A DNA stretch of 64,000 nucleotides from Spinacia oleracea (Eukaryota > Streptophyta > Magnoliopsida > Caryophyllales > Amaranthaceae). Positions 43,320 through 60,952 of the stretch are shown here, one piece after another (the first letter of the stretch is position 1; every line of letters starts with the position of its first letter). The stretch lies in the NCBI RefSeq assembly GCF_020520425.1, contig NC_079487.1:80233141-80297140 (forward strand), written 5' to 3'. The position numbers were made by a program, and so were the translations under genes. The notes under the pieces were generated by a model, which saw only the letters and a list, made by a program, of their open reading frames with translations, was not told the origin of the DNA and ran no database searches.

Positions 43320-44720
43320 TGTAAGGTTATGAACAATATAAATAATATAATTCATACGGAAAAACCATAAAGTCAAGAATCCAAATTAATTGCCACATAG
43401 TCAATTAGCATAATTCAGGACACATACTATGTGATGCGTGCCTTCCCTAGCTGCTCCCGAACCGAACAAGAACAAGTACAAGACTCCAAATGTCGTCCCT
43501 CCGTAGATAGTCCACATCACATCCGGATCCTCCTTAGATTCAACCGACTAGATTATTTTCTAAGGTTTTATGTGCACTCGGGAAACTCACAATACTTGTG
43601 ATAGACAATAGTAATTATAATACTTGATGTATAAATTGTGATTATGAACCACTTATTTATATGGTGGAAATAAGGAATTAGTATTCTACTAGGAATTAAT
43701 TAACTAATCCTATTAGGACTCTAGTTAATTAGAATTTTAGGATTAATCAAACTCTAGGTGTTTTCAGATCTATCCCAAATATCCAATCTTAGTAGAAATA
43801 GGAAAACCGATTTCTTAAGGCCCAAGTTACTTGGCGCCTAAGTAATCGAACAAGCCTTGGTGCACAAAGAACGCGCCACCAACGCAGCCTTGTAGGCCAC
43901 GCTGGCGCGCTCCCTTGGCTCGGCCCAAGCGAGTGCTCACTACATGCCTTAGCCCATTGCTTCGCTACTGCTTGCTTCGGCCCAACGCACAAAGGGCCAG
44001 CTAGCATTGTTGGGCACTTGGCCTAACGCTGGCGCCGGGCCTCGTTCTCGGCGTTGGAGCTGGGCCTTGTGCCTTGCGCTGTGCGTGCGGCCTTTTCTCG
44101 TCGAGCGATGGGCCGACTCGCTTGCCGGCTTATCGCTCGTCGCGCTTCCAATTTGTTTTCCGATTTGAATAATACTTACGTTTCCATTAATATTTCCAAT
44201 TACGGCAATATTTCTGATTCCGACAATATTTCCGTTTCCGGCAATATTTCCGATTCCGGCAATATTTCTATTTCCGATAATATTTTCCGATTCGAAATAT
44301 ATTTCCATTTCCGGAAATATCTTCGACTTGGATAATATTTATATTTCTGTCATGAACCATATTTTTGTTTCCGGCAATATCTTCAATTCCGGCAATACCC
44401 CTTATTTGCCTTGTGATGATTTTAGCTCCCACTGGAACCAAGATCCATCATTTTCGAATGACCATAAATAGAGTACTTAATGAATATTCTATTCACTTAA
44501 ATACCTGATCCGTTTACGTACTATTTGTGTGACCCTACGGGTTCAGTCAAGAGTAAGTTGTGGATTAATATTTTTAATTCCACTCGAATTGAAGCGGCGT
44601 CTAGCCAACCATTCATATCACTTGATCTCACTGAATTATTAACTTGTTAATTAATACTGAACCGCATTTATTAGACATAGCATTAAATGCAAACTTGGAC
44701 CAAGGGCATTATTTCCTTCA
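43320..44720 (-). mobile_element. Solo LTR of a copia-type family (minus)
   Basis: On the minus strand starts TGAAGGAAATAATGCCCTTG and ends in CA. Flanks are cagac (43315-43319) and tagac (44721-44725), a 5-bp duplication with one mismatch. It contains a stretch of ggaaatatt/ccgg words (about 44170-44400). Same family as 56491-57863 in opposite orientation. Assignment to copia is from memory of similar LTRs. Confidence 0.75.
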
Positions 44721-44751
44721 TAGACTTAAGAGTTTTTAGCTTCGACCATGG

Positions 44752-46222
44752 TGTGAGGGGGTCGAAAAAGCACGAGGCTAATGCGTGACCTCGTCCCTCG
44801 TGGGCGTGACGTTTCTTTTTGTCAAATCAAGTGTAATTGGATTTCCTGTGAGTTTACACCCAATTGACTAGTAATATAGGAGTCGCCATTCAGTTTTTAA
44901 CGACAATGAGAAAAACTGACAAAACTCGGTTATCGTGACATAAAGGGAGTGCAATTATGTTTGACCACGACGGCCATAGGTTCCCTTGTGATCCCTGGTG
45001 TGGGGATCGCTCAACGTACACCCGCAGGGCAGAGATTGAGGGTTCGGGGGATTGTAACTACCGAGAGGAGTACTCGCTCTTCGATAACTCCAAAGGCAGG
45101 ATATCCTTACTAGCTCAGCATAAATAATTGAAGGGACATGCGTTAACTATTAAACTAACCTGAATTGATTTTAGCAATATGCAACACATAATACTAGATC
45201 GATCGTGATTATCTTGTTTAGATTGATTTAAGGGACCTAGCATGATAGTTCAATTGTCCAGGATATTATCTTTATTAGGCGTGATAGAACAATCAGATTA
45301 ATAGTTTAACAGTTTTATAAAAGGGCGAGGAAAGCGATTAAATCATGCGAAGGGACACATTACGATGCACCCTTGAGAGGTGCGTCATGGTTCTCAGAAA
45401 ACTAACCACTTTGGCTTTGCAATTTCTCCTTTTATTTAACGAATCTCAAGTTTCCGGGCTTAATTCTTCAGCTACAAGGGACAGGATACGTTCTGTTCGA
45501 TTTTTGGGTGGATTGCGACAGAACGCGGAATCAATTTCGCAGCGTGAGGCTTAGGCTTAGGGGTTGGAGTCAATACTCAGAATATGAATTGTGTGTTTTC
45601 TCACGTCGAATTTGGGGTTGTATTTATAGAAAAGAGTTCGTGGAAAGATAGAATTTTAGAGCACTAATCCAAGAAGAATTAGGAGAGAACACGTATCCAG
45701 GTAATTTCAACGCCCAGGGCTGGGCGTCGAAGATTTCGGCGCCCAGAGCCAGGCGTTGAAAATAGGGTCTGGGCCGTATTTCCTTGTCAGATTTGGACTC
45801 GTGGAATACGGAGTCTTTGAGACTTATCCGAGTCTTTTAGTGCGTATTAACTTTATGACGGAATGCGTCTGGGCCCGTTAAGAACTCTAGGTTCGTTAGG
45901 ATTTTAATTAATACGTAACTCTTATTTTCGAGCTATACTAGGAACGGGATTCCTCTTGCAAATTATATCTCTTTTAGGATTTATGTTGGAGTGCAACACC
46001 TAATTCTGATAGGTTTCTATCTTTTATGTCTTGCCACTTTTAGCAACTACCCGTTACGGCAATTACTATTTTTAGCAGGTTTCTATAAATAGTAGTTTTG
46101 GGTGAAATGAAAAGGGTGATTGAGATTCGTTATTTTATAGGAGATGCGTTGCCAAGTGGAGATTTATGTTCTCATCATCGAACCTTCCCTTTCGGGAATG
46201 GGGACAAAAGTAGGTGTCTACA
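44752..46222 (+). repeat. Left LTR (1471 bp)
   Basis: Begins TGTGAGGGGGTCGAAAAAG and ends GGTGTCTACA. By eye roughly 25-30 substitutions separate it from the right LTR, with no net length difference. Confidence 0.92.
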
Positions 46223-46759
46223 GTTAGCCCCCACTTTGACTGAGTCTCGGGATGAGACGATGGTCAAAGTACTGGACGGAGTGCGTCACACAAGCCATGG
46301 TGTATGTGACCTGTTTTGCGAGGGTCTCACGAGCCCCCGAGTGATAACATTTGACTTAAGGGTCATCACTTGAAGTGTCGACATATCCCTCACGTGTCAT
46401 TGGGATTTGTCAACGGATAGTATAAAAACTCCCTCACTTTGTCATTGGAAGTATCTAAAGATGCGTAGAAACTCCCTCACTTTGTCATTGGAAGTAGCTA
46501 TAGATATTTTCGAAATCAAAGCTATAAAGTGTAATTGGGCCTGGCCAAGCCCAATAATGAGGTAAAATGTTTTTAAAGATTCTCATTTTCAGGGTTAGCT
46601 AAACGAGAAAACCCCCTTGTTTTTATAGGACGTAAAACGAAGGAAAATCCAGCACATCGCTCTTTTTTGGAAAAACGGAAAACCAATCTTTTAATTTTTG
46701 GAAAAAGGGAAAACTAGTCATTTAATATTTGGAAAAAGGGAAAACCAGAAAAAGTTATC

Positions 46760-47284
46760 GCTGCAGCGACTAAGGACCTGCGCGATTAGTGGCGCAGACC
46801 CCGCCGGCTAAAGATGGCGAGCCTGTCCGCTAAGGGTGGACACCCCGTCCGATAGAAGTGGACGAATCTATTTTGAAATTTGTTGTGTTTTTTTTGAAAA
46901 TAAGGACCTACGCGGTTTGTGACGTAGACCCCGCCGGCTAAAGATGGCGAGCCTGTCCGCTAAGGGTGGACACCCCGTCCGATAGAAGTGGACGAATCTG
47001 TTTTGAAGTTTTGAAAATAAGGATCTACGCGGTTAGTGACGTAGACCCTGTCGGCTGAAGATGGCGAGCCTGTTTTTTGCTTTGTTTTGAAGATTCTATT
47101 TTCTTTTCATTTTCGAAGACTGAGGACCTGCGCGGTTAGTGACGCAGACCCCGCCCGCTGAAGGTGGGCGAGCCCTGTCAGCTAAGGGTGGACGCCCCGC
47201 TCGCTGGAGGTGAGCGAACCTGAATTCGTCTTTTCGATTTGGGACTCGCGTGCCGCGATCTTGCCTGATTGAGGTGGGCAAGTC

Positions 47285-47285
<1 letters not shown>
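46760..47285 (+). repeat. Tandem array in the LTR element (unit about 115-130 bp)
   Basis: Four units built on 'aaggacctgcgcg..tagtg', 'gcagaccccgcc', 'ggctaaagatggcgagcctg' and 'ctaagggtggacaccccg', starting near 46770, 46903, 47016 and 47120, progressively diverged. Confidence 0.85.
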
Positions 47286-51545
<4,260 letters not shown>

Positions 51546-51655
51546 ACGTTAAGCGTAGAATGTACTTTTCATTTGTCTTTTTTTTTTATTTGTGACTCAA
51601 GACGGCTTGAAAGATGGGTTGAATGAGATAGGATAATTTGTATAGGTATTGGTCA

Positions 51656-52010
51656 AGCATGAGGATTACATCTGCTAGGACTCACAATTTGCAGCCTCAA
51701 GCTAGTGTCATGAGTTTACATCAACCAAGGCCAATGAGTAGCATGGGGACGGCTCAAGGGTATATCAACATGATGTATCCAAACAAGTTATATGGTCATT
51801 ATGCTAATGGTGGTGTAAGAGCAGGTTTGGGCTTTGGAAATAATGGGTAGGACGCACGTGTCAATGGCCGTGCGTGGTTTGCAGTTGATAACGAGTTCAA
51901 GAACAAGAGTCGAGGTAATGGTTTCTTGGGTTATGGCAATGAGAACATGGATGGGTTAAATGAGCTGAACAGGGGTCCCAGAGCGAAGGCGTCTAAGAAC
52001 ATAAGGATTG
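51656..52010 (+). pseudogene. YTH-domain protein (ECT family) fragment inside the LTR element
   Basis: Codons SVMSLHQPRPMSSMGTAQGY, MYPNKLYGHY, AGLGFGNNG then TAG, then NGRAWFAVDNEFKNKSRGNG and NENMDGLNELNRGPRAKASK. This is the low-complexity segment just N-terminal to the YTH domain in plant ECT m6A-binding proteins (ECT2/3/4-like). One nonsense codon (family Tyr replaced by TAG) interrupts it; the YTH domain itself is not present. The host family is not a retroelement gene, so this is a captured fragment. Confidence 0.85.
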
Positions 52011-54544
52011 GAAAGGGTAGACATCGTAGAACTTTATGTAGTTTTTGTGGCATGATTTGGATTGGTTGACTCAATTCTTTTCCTTCGTTTACTTGGGTAA
52101 ATTTTGCACTTTGGGAGGTACGGGCTAAGTATGGCTCGCTCTTTTCGCTCTCCCTTTTCTCTTTAAGTATTTCATGGCTCGCTCTTTTCGCTCTCCCTTT
52201 TCTCTTTCTATTTTCTCTTTTTTCTTGGGATTTCTCCCCAACATAAATCCTTCAAAAAATTTTATTTGGGCTAAAAGGTAGATGGTTGTGGTCTTTGAGT
52301 CACGAGGTGAGACTGAGTGAGCCTCGTTTGGTAGGCCTATAGTGGACCTTTAACTTTAGTAGGCCTAGGGTGGACCTTTAGCTTTAGTAGGCCTAGGGTG
52401 GACCTTTTAAATTGTCTTACTTTGCAAGCGTATTTAGTCGTTTCTTAAAATGTGGAAATAGCGTAGATTCGAAATGTTGTTTTTACTTTATTGAAATTTA
52501 ACGAAAGAATTACATCGAAAATAATTTTTTGTTTCTTTTCAGACTCCAGTTTCTGGGATTTAATTGGAAATTGTGATTTAGACTCGAACTTTCATTAATC
52601 TTTCTGATTATAACCCGTGTATGAATACAAGAAGGTGGCCTAGACTCAAAATAATGACGTGGCGTAAGCCTATAATACTTGACCAAGCAACTCTCAGACT
52701 TAGGCTAATTGGACCATAACTTTCGTTGGTTGACACTTTAGATTTTAACCCTTGGGTGTTCATTTGTCATGCGCCATTTTGCTTAATGTTGGCAAGGTAG
52801 TTAGTTGGGGAGATCGAATTTTTATTTTTGCAAGACTAGAATCATTAGTGCGGCTTCGATCTTAGTGTGTATTGCTTTACCCCGATGGTAGCCTTATGGC
52901 ATGCCGATTTGGGTATTTTCATGGTTCGTCATGTTGCATTCATGGAAAATCTTTTAGTCCGTACTTAGGAGTATTTCAAGGAGCGAGTGGCTCGAGAGGA
53001 CTATGACAGTCGTGACCCAATGTGATCATAAGCCTTGAGGCCATTAATTTTTTTTCCAATGGTATTGACACCTTAGTTTCACTTTGGGGGTTGTGCGACT
53101 ATGGAGGAATGATTTTCAGAATGTGACTGTTTCCATTTTGCAAATACTTGAATTACATAATATATTCTTTTTATTGGTGAGAGAGAGTATTGAGGCCGTA
53201 GATTCTTAGTAAGGGATGACAATTACATATGGGTGCTTATTGATTTAAATGTTAGGAAGGGAGACTCAATATGGTTTAACCTTTTAACTTGCAGAACGAC
53301 ACCAAGCATTAGGACCGGCTCTATGTATAAGACAACTAAGACTTAGGATTTAGATTGTAACCTAGTCTAGACTCGGGTTTATTTATTTTTTATTCGAACA
53401 TTATTTTTCCTTGAAAACTTTATTTGAACATCATTTTTTGAATTCTTTGCCCATGTGACATTCAAGGTTATTTTAATTAGCATGCTCGGTTTTGGTGCCG
53501 AACATTGTCGTCATAGGAGGCCTAACAACGACACAAAGAGCTTTTTATTTTTATAAGTCGTTTTTAGAATCGAGTGCCTTTTCATACGCCCTGGCAGCAA
53601 TTTTCACGAATTTTTTTTATTGCTACGTATTTTCTTTATGCGCGGGCACCGAGGCTGCTGTGCCTGATCAAAAGGCCAGGCAGCAACTTCAGCGCCCAGC
53701 GAAGGGCGTGAGAAATATTGGCGCCCGGCCAGGGGCGTTGAAAATGCGTCCCTGGCTGGTGCCTGTTTTCTGTTTACGTATATTTTTTGTTTATGCGACT
53801 TTGATTTTGCGTGCTTGCCTAATAACGTCCTTTACGCGTTGTGCAGCGTTTATGGGATTCGTTACGGGCCATCCCGAGCGTCGCTTATTTTTGTGGCGAT
53901 CGTTCGGGTTTGCGGAACACGTATTTTGGTATAACTCTTTGGCCAATTGGTTTACGAATATTTGGGCAATTTTTAAGGTCGTTGGTTTTCTAGCATTATT
54001 TGTCACACACAATCACATAATTCGCTACACATAACTAACATTACATCATGAGGCAAAATAATAATATGTCATGTAGTTTATGATAGGTTTCTATGGGTAG
54101 TATTTGCGCCGGCTTGGTACCGCTTCTATCGCAGATCCAACACATGCCGAGGTCGAGGTAGTGCCTTCAACAGACGAATTTCGCCCAAGAGGCCAATCAC
54201 GATGTAAGCCAAGGGGGCATGCACCAATGAGAGGGACCTAGTGGGCGAGCGATTGGGTTTGGGACGGGTGTACTACTAGCGAAAAGTGCCGAGTGGACAA
54301 CATTCGAAGCGTATGCACCCCCCGGCTGGCGATGGGTATCCTTAGTCCCAACTCCCGAGATGAAACATCCCAAGGGAGCCAAGATTCGTTATGTGGTTCT
54401 GCCCGTTCACATTAATATGCTGATTTTCAGGTCGTCCCAACTTGATGGGGAAATAAACGCGGGGTAGGATCGTTTCACCCTTCGGCTATTTTGATTACCT
54501 ACGAGCACGAGTATTTCCTTCACTATCCCCAGTGGAGTCGCCAC
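52011..54544. other. LTR element 3' interior, no gene
   Basis: Contains a 47-bp direct repeat (ggctcgctcttttcgctctc, 52131-52210) and a 30-bp unit repeated three times (gtaggcctagggtggacc, 52330-52405). The open frame 53492-54034 has no domain and looks accidental. 54060-54544 is the 3' non-coding part before the LTR. Confidence 0.5.
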
Positions 54545-56015
54545 TGTGAGGGGGTCGAAAAAGCACGAGGCTAATGCGTGACCTCGTCCCTCGTGGGCAT
54601 GACGTTTCTTTTTGTCAAATCAAGTGTAATTGGATTTCCTGTGAGTTTACACCCAATTGACTAGTAATATAGGAGTCGCCATTCAGTTTTTAACGACAAT
54701 GAGAAAAACTGACAAAACCTGGTTATCGTGACATAAAGGGAGTGCAATTATGTTTGACCACGACGGCCATAGGTTCCCTTGTGATCCCTGGTGTGGGAAT
54801 CGCTCAACGTACACCCGCAGGGCAGAGATTGAGGGTTCGGGGGACTGTAACTACCGAGAGGAGTACTCGCTCTTCGATAAATCCAGAGGCAGGATATCCT
54901 TACTAGCTCAGCATAAATAATTGAAGGGACATGCGTTAACTATTAAACTAATCTGAATTGATTTTAGCAATATGCAACACATAATACTAGATCGATCGTG
55001 ATTATCTTGTTTAGATTGATTTAAGGGACCTAGCATGATAGTTCAATTGTCCAGGATATTATCTTTATTAGGCATGATAGAACAATCAGATTAATAGTTT
55101 AACAGTTTTATAAAAGGGCGAGGAAAGCGATTAAATCATGCGAAGGGACACATTACGATGCACCCTTGAGAGGTGCGTCATGGTTCTCAGAAAACTAACC
55201 ACTTTGGCTTTGCTATTTCTCCTTTTATTTAACGAATCTCAAGTTTTCGGGCTTAATTCTTCAGCTACAAGGGACAGGATACGTTCTGTTCGATTTTTGG
55301 ATTGATTGCGACAGAACGCGGGATCAATTTTGCAGCCTGAGGCTTAGGCTTAGGGGTTGGAGTCAATACTCAGAATATGAATTGTGTGTTTTCTCACGTC
55401 GAATTTGGGGTTGTATTTATAGAAAAGAGTTCGTGGAAAGATAGAATTTTAGAGCACTAATCCAAGAAGAATTAGGAGAGAACACGTATCAAGGTAATTT
55501 CAGCGCCCAGGGCTAGGCGCCGAAGATTTCGGCGCCCAGAGCCAGGCGTTGAAAATAGGGTATGGGCCGTATTTCCTTGTCAGATTTGGACTCGTGGAAT
55601 ACGGAGTCTTTGAGACTTATCCGAGTCTTTTAGTGCGTATTAACTTTATGACGGAATGCGTCTGGGCCCGTTACGAACTCTAGGTTCGTTAGGATTTTAA
55701 TTAATACGTAACTCTTATTTTCGAGCTATACTAGGAACGGGATTCCTCTTGCAAATTATATCTCTTTTAGGATTTATGTTGGAGTGCAACACCTAATTCT
55801 GATAGGTTTCTATCTTTTATGTCTTGCCACTTTTAGCAACTACCCGTTACGGCAGTTACTATTTTTAGCAGGTTTCTATAAATAGTAGTTTTGGGTGAAA
55901 TGAAAAGGGTGATCGAGATTCGTTAATTTATAGGAGATGCGTTGCCAAGTGGAGATTTATGTTCTTATCATCGAACCTTCCCTTTCGGGAATGGGGACAA
56001 AAGTAGGTGTCTACA
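54545..56015 (+). repeat. Right LTR (1471 bp)
   Basis: Same ends as the left LTR; followed by the CATGG duplication. Confidence 0.92.
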
Positions 56016-56400
56016 CATGGTAATAGACTTATGCAGTTTAAGCTCGTACCATGGACGGAGCTTAAAATTCATAAGTCTACGCCATGGTACGAGCTTAAAC
56101 TATATAAGTTTATACCATGGTCGAAGCTGAAAAAATCATAAGTCTATAATTTTTTTTCCAAGTAGATTAAATCAAATTCAACAACAAATCAAAACCTTAA
56201 ATAATATAGACTTGTGCATATTAAGCTCACACCATGGCCTAGACTTGTGAATTTTAAGCTCCGTCCATGGTACAAGCTTAAACTGCATAAGTCTATACCA
56301 TGGTCGAAGCTAAAAATTCATAAGTCTGTACCATGGTACACGCTTAAAATTAATAAGCATGTACCATGGCTAAAAATGCATAAGTTTTCGATTTTTTTTC
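56016..56400. repeat. TACCATGG palindrome repeats (centre of element D)
   Basis: Alternating words 'cataagtctataccatgg', 'tcgaagct(t)aaaattcat' and 'gtaccatggtac' repeated about eight times. The same words occur at 43260-43315. Confidence 0.8.
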
Positions 56401-56490
56401 AAAATTGAACTTTCACCGGTAGACTCGCTCATGTAAACATTACGACACTTATTTTCGCCGGCGACGTGGCGGCGGCTGTGGTGGCGGTTG

Positions 56491-57863
56491 TGAAGGAAAT
56501 AATGCCTTTGGTCCAAGTATGCATATAATATTAAGTCTGATAAATGCGGTTCAGTATTAATTGACAAGTTAATAATTCAGTGAGATCAAGTGAGCTGAAT
56601 GCCTAGCTAGAGGCCGCTTCAGTTCAAGTGGAATTAATTATATTAATCCACAGCTTACTCTTGAGTGAACCCGTAGGGTCACACAAATAGTTCGTAAACG
56701 GATCAAGTATTTAATGGCATTAAATACTCTATCTATGGATATTCGGAATCGACGGATCTTGGTTTCAGTGGGAGCTGAGATCGTCACAAGCAAGTGAATA
56801 CTCCGGAAACGATGATATTGCCGGAAACGGAAATATGGATCGTATCGGAAATATAAATATTATCCAAGTCGTAGATGTTGCCGGAAACGGAAACATGGTA
56901 CGTATCGGAAAATATTATTGGAAATGGAAATATTGCCGGAATAGGAAATATTGCCGGAAACGGAAATATTGTCAGAATCGGAAATATTATCGGAATCGGA
57001 AAATAGTTCCGGAAACGGAAATATTAAAGATTTGTTCGAAACGGAAATTTATTCCGGAATCGGAAATATTAAATATTGTTCGTATTGGAAATGAATTCCG
57101 GAACCGGGAATTTAATCGGAAGCGTATCGTACGAATAAGCATCGGACGAGGCCTGCCGGACGAAGGCCCAGCACGAAGCCAGGCCATCGCCCAGCAAGCA
57201 AGACGCGCGCCAACGCCCAGCCCAAGGCAGCGCCAGGCCCACCGCAAGGCAGGCCCTGCGCGCCAAGGCGAGGCTGCGCAGCGTGGGCTGCGTGGGCCGA
57301 GCGCACGCGTGCGGGCGCCCTCGTGGCTCCGTGCGTGTGTGTGTGTTTGTGTCCATGCACAATTCCTAAATCTATTAGGATTTGGTGTATGATTAAATTC
57401 CTATTCCTAAAAGGATTATTTAATTAATTAGAGTCCTTGTAGGATTCTAAGTTTAATTAAATCGTATCCTACTAGGATTCCAATTCCCTTTCCAAACCTC
57501 TATAAATAAGGGCCTAGGGTCATAATTTATGCACACACAATTGAAGTATTCAAAGGGTAAGTTTTGAAAGAAAACTAAGCCAAATACTTGCAAACACTTA
57601 ACCGAATTTCCTAGTAACCTTAAGGGCGATTCTAGTTGGTCTAACTTGAGGCGGATCCGGACGTACTGTGGACTATCTACGGAGGGACGACATTTGGAGT
57701 CCTAAAGGCTTGTTCTTGTTCGGTTCGGGCGCAGCTAGGGAGGGCACGCTACAAAGTGTATGCCCCTAAATTATGCTAAATGATTATGTGTAAATAATAT
57801 GTTTCCTGGCATTAAGGTTTTTCCGCATGATTTATGTTTTGTCATATGTATCATAACCTATCA
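56491..57863 (+). mobile_element. Solo LTR of the same copia-type family (plus)
   Basis: Starts TGAAGGAAATAATGCCTTTG and ends CTATCA, flanked by perfect GGTTG (56486-56490, 57864-57868). Contains a degenerate array of ggaaatattgccggaaacg words (56810-57110) and a GC-rich part with ccaggcc/gcccagc words. The open frames seen here are by-products of these repeats. Confidence 0.88.
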
Positions 57864-58011
57864 GGTTGTGCTTGCCGTCGGTAGTGGATGGAGGTGGGAA
57901 GGTAAGAGGGTAAATGAGGGATGATAAATGATGAATGATGAGGTAAATAAAGGAGGGTATATGGGTAAACTAATGGGGCGGTTTTGAGTAATATGGGGCA
58001 GTAAATAGTAA

Positions 58012-58240
58012 GCCATGTAAACATTACTATGCATTTTGTCGCCGACGACGTGGTGGTGGCTGCGGTGGAGGCGGTGGTGGACGGGGGTGCTAGCCGGTGG
58101 CCGGTGGTCCGGTTTGGGGTGGGAAGATAAGAGGGTAAATAAAAATGGTAAATATTGAATGAGGGGATAAATAAAGGTGGGTATATAGGTAAAATAGTGG
58201 GGCGGTTTTGAGTAATATGAGACGGCTTTTAGCGCTCAAT
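58012..58240. repeat. Second copy of element D's right arm
   Basis: Repeats 'atgtaaacattac..cgccg.cgacgtgg', 'aagagggtaaat' and 'ggggcggttttgagtaatatg', diverged from the adjacent right arm; a tandem duplication or second element end. Confidence 0.65.
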
Positions 58241-58447
58241 AATTGGAACATTTATTATTTATAGCATAGCAAATTCATGGGGTGGGAAAAGGCCCGGGAG
58301 GCCCCCCTTAGATCAGCCAATATATGAACGTAGTTACTTTCACAAATTTATCCAACTACAAATTTACAGACCTGTTTTCTCGACAACAAGATATTTTTTA
58401 TTGCTGAAAATGAGTACTCCGCATGTTAGAATTGATGTAATTTTATA

Positions 58448-58775
58448 CTCCCTCCGTCCCGGAATACTCGACCCGGTTTGACCGGCACAGAGTTTAAGGG
58501 ACTTGAATTGACTTATTTAATTTAATAGGTAGTAGTTGATAGTGGGGTATTATTTTAATATAGTTAGTGGGAGGTGGGTTAAGAGGTGGGGTTGGGGAAG
58601 AGTAGAGGTTGAATTTTTAATTATTTTTTGTATGAAGTAGGGGGTAGGTGGGTTAATAGGGGTGGAGTGAGAAATAATATAATATTGTTAGAATATTTCC
58701 ATTTTTAGAAACAGGTCAAGTATTAAGGGACGGCCCGATAAGGAAAACAGGTCAAGTATTCCGGGACGGAGGGAG
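58448..58775. mobile_element. Stowaway MITE (328 bp)
   Basis: CTCCCTCCGTCCCGGAATAC at the left and its inverse at the right (GTATTCCGGGACGGAGGGAG), TA duplication on both sides (58446-58447, 58776-58777). Confidence 0.93.
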
Positions 58776-59169
58776 TAAAAAATAAAATCGTCATCCGTTA
58801 TTCACCCGATCTACCCGTTTCATCCGCGGATGACGGATGGGTGGATGTGGGTGATAGGCTAAGCATGTGACGGATGAATGCGGGTGGAATGAATTGATAA
58901 ACGAATGGATGCAGCTATGCAGGTAAAGCTCCATCCGATCTGAACCCAAAATGTTGCCATCCCTACTCACGAGTAGAAAAATTTGGACAATTCCAAGTTG
59001 TTTTCTTGCCTTCCCACCGCAAATAGTAGCGTTGTACCGTTATATGCTGAAATTTGTGAATTTTATCCTTGAAATGACTTCCCCACTTATTCTCAAAAGC
59101 TGTCCAAACTTGGTCTATACAAAGTGCTCCAACTTTTTTGTCAAAAAAGCCCAAAAAACAAATACTTCT
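58776..59169. other. No supported gene
   Basis: The open frame 58951-59238 partly overlaps the foldback at 59170-59300 and has no domain. 58790-58940 has repeated gggtggatg/gacggatg words. Confidence 0.5.
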
Positions 59170-59300
59170 CCAACTTTTTGGGAAGTGATAAATCCAAGGA
59201 AAAATTTACTTCTTCCAAGGAAATCCACATTTTTTTAAAGGCGATTTCCTTGGAAGAAGTGAAATTCTTCCTTGGATTTATCATTTCCCCAACTTTTTCT
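59170..59300. repeat. Foldback hairpin, arms about 56 bp
   Basis: The left arm (gggaagtgataaatccaagg, acttcttccaaggaaatc) and the right arm (gatttccttggaagaagtg, ccttggatttatcatttccc) are near-perfect inverse copies around a loop of about 16 bp. MITE- or precursor-like. Confidence 0.85.
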
Positions 59301-59469
59301 CAAACGTTGTTTTTTTTTTGTTTTTGTTTTTGTTGTTGACTCTTTTTATTTTATTACAATAATATCCTATCGACTAGTGAAATGTTGCATTTTAAACGCT
59401 ATAATTGAACTACCTTCAAAAAATACTAATGAGATGATAACACTAGCTTAACGCTATTTTGATTATACA

Positions 59470-59715
59470 TTCGGATGCACCGTGCTTATTATGCACCCCA
59501 ACGAATATTCATTGAAAATCTAATGAACATGTACAAGTGGAATATTTGAACTATATGTTTTTTGGATTTGAATTATATGTTCATTTGCTATATGTTCTTT
59601 GGGTAAAAACAATATGTTCTTTGGGTAAAAACAATATGTTCTTTGTATTTAAACTATATGTTCATTTAAAAACAGGGTGCACAGTGAGCATTGTGCACCC
59701 GTGTGCATAAACCAT
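59470..59715. mobile_element. MITE-like element with GTGCACC ends
   Basis: Ends ggatgcaccgtgcttattat and gtgagcattgtgcacccgtg are imperfect inverted repeats; the inside has tatgttctttgggtaaaaaca repeats. No duplication found. Confidence 0.55.
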
Positions 59716-60694
59716 ATTTTGTTAACTTAAAGGGACAAAAAATAAAACACAGGGTGTCAAAGGACTAATTCAACCAAAAATTTAAGCTGATGGTTGAAAT
59801 CCAAGATTAGTTTAATACTCTATCACAAGGTTCGACCAGAATTTAAAGCTAGCCTCATTGAACCGAACTCACTCCCTCTCCAAGTGATCACCGGATTGGT
59901 ATTTGTACCTTTATAATATCCATAAGGACATAAGTCATAACTAATTGACCAAAACAAAATATTTAGTGTTATCGATTGATTAATGTCTTAATGGTTAGCA
60001 GTGTGTTCCCTAAATTTTTGCTACATGTTGTATTCTACTTTACAAAGTTTCGTACGTAGTTGCTAACAATCGCTAGTATCTTGCATATTTTCCACTAAAG
60101 TTAGATTAATTAATTAAAATGTCATCAAAATCAGGTGGGAACATCAATTAACAAACACCAAAAAATCTCACAACCATCGAAATCAATCAACCAGAATCAA
60201 TGAATCATCTCATATAAAAGAAAAGACTCACGGAAATCATCGTCCACCCTTTTAAAAGAGAAGAGAATCAAAACATTTCATCAAAATATCATACCAAGTA
60301 AAGTAAATGAGCTCGCCTCTACGTGAACCAAGCAATCTGCGTATTTTGGGTTTACAATAATATTTTTATACAACTATCAAAATAGACATAAAGAAAAAAA
60401 TCTTTATTCTGAGTAAAGTTATCCTTGTTCTCCAGAATTCTTGATAAAGTTTGAGCTTGATTTTCCTTACTCTGTACCGTTATTGCTGCTTTGAAAGTAA
60501 GAGTTCAATTCATATTACAGTAGAAATGTAACGATATTTTAAAATGGAATCGTATTACTTATCAAATGTTTTTACTTATCGAGTCATTTTAACGATTCAT
60601 AATACGATTCAGTAACAATATTTTTACATATGGTCATAATTGTGCCAGGGAAATTATCGAGGAACAAAAACTTGTTACTCCGTGTTATGTCGTA
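59716..60694. other. Intergenic, no gene
   Basis: AT-rich sequence; nothing recognisable on either strand. Confidence 0.5.
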
Positions 60695-60901
60695 CTCCCC
60701 CCGTCCCTTAATAGTTAATACTGGACCTGTTTTAATCGGACACGCTTGTCAATGCACAACTTTGACCACCAATTTCTTTAATTACATGGGAGTATAAAAA
60801 CTTATATTATTTTCATATACTAGAAATAAAATAGGTTAAAAGTAAATGATGTGAATAGTACAAAAAGTCAAACCGGGTCGAGTATTAAGTGGCGGAGGGA
60901 G
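60695..60901. mobile_element. Stowaway MITE (207 bp) in the K+ channel promoter
   Basis: CTCCCCCCGTCCCTTAATAG at left and its inverse (ATTAAGTGGCGGAGGGAG) at right, TA duplication (60693-60694, 60902-60903). It ends 152 bp before the channel start codon. Confidence 0.9.
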
Positions 60902-60952
60902 TATAAAATAAAAGTGGCTCTAAAATTGAAACGAAGCGTGTAAGAAGCAGAA

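Noticed and set aside
53492..54034. 180-codon plus-strand frame inside the LTR element
   Set aside because: No domain, hydrophobic-biased composition, overlaps a GGCGCCCAG doublet. Probably chance.
56835..57392. 185-codon frame rich in Asn/Ile/Arg then Ala/Arg/Pro, and antisense frames
   Set aside because: Produced by ggaaatatt repeats and the GC-rich part of the solo LTR.
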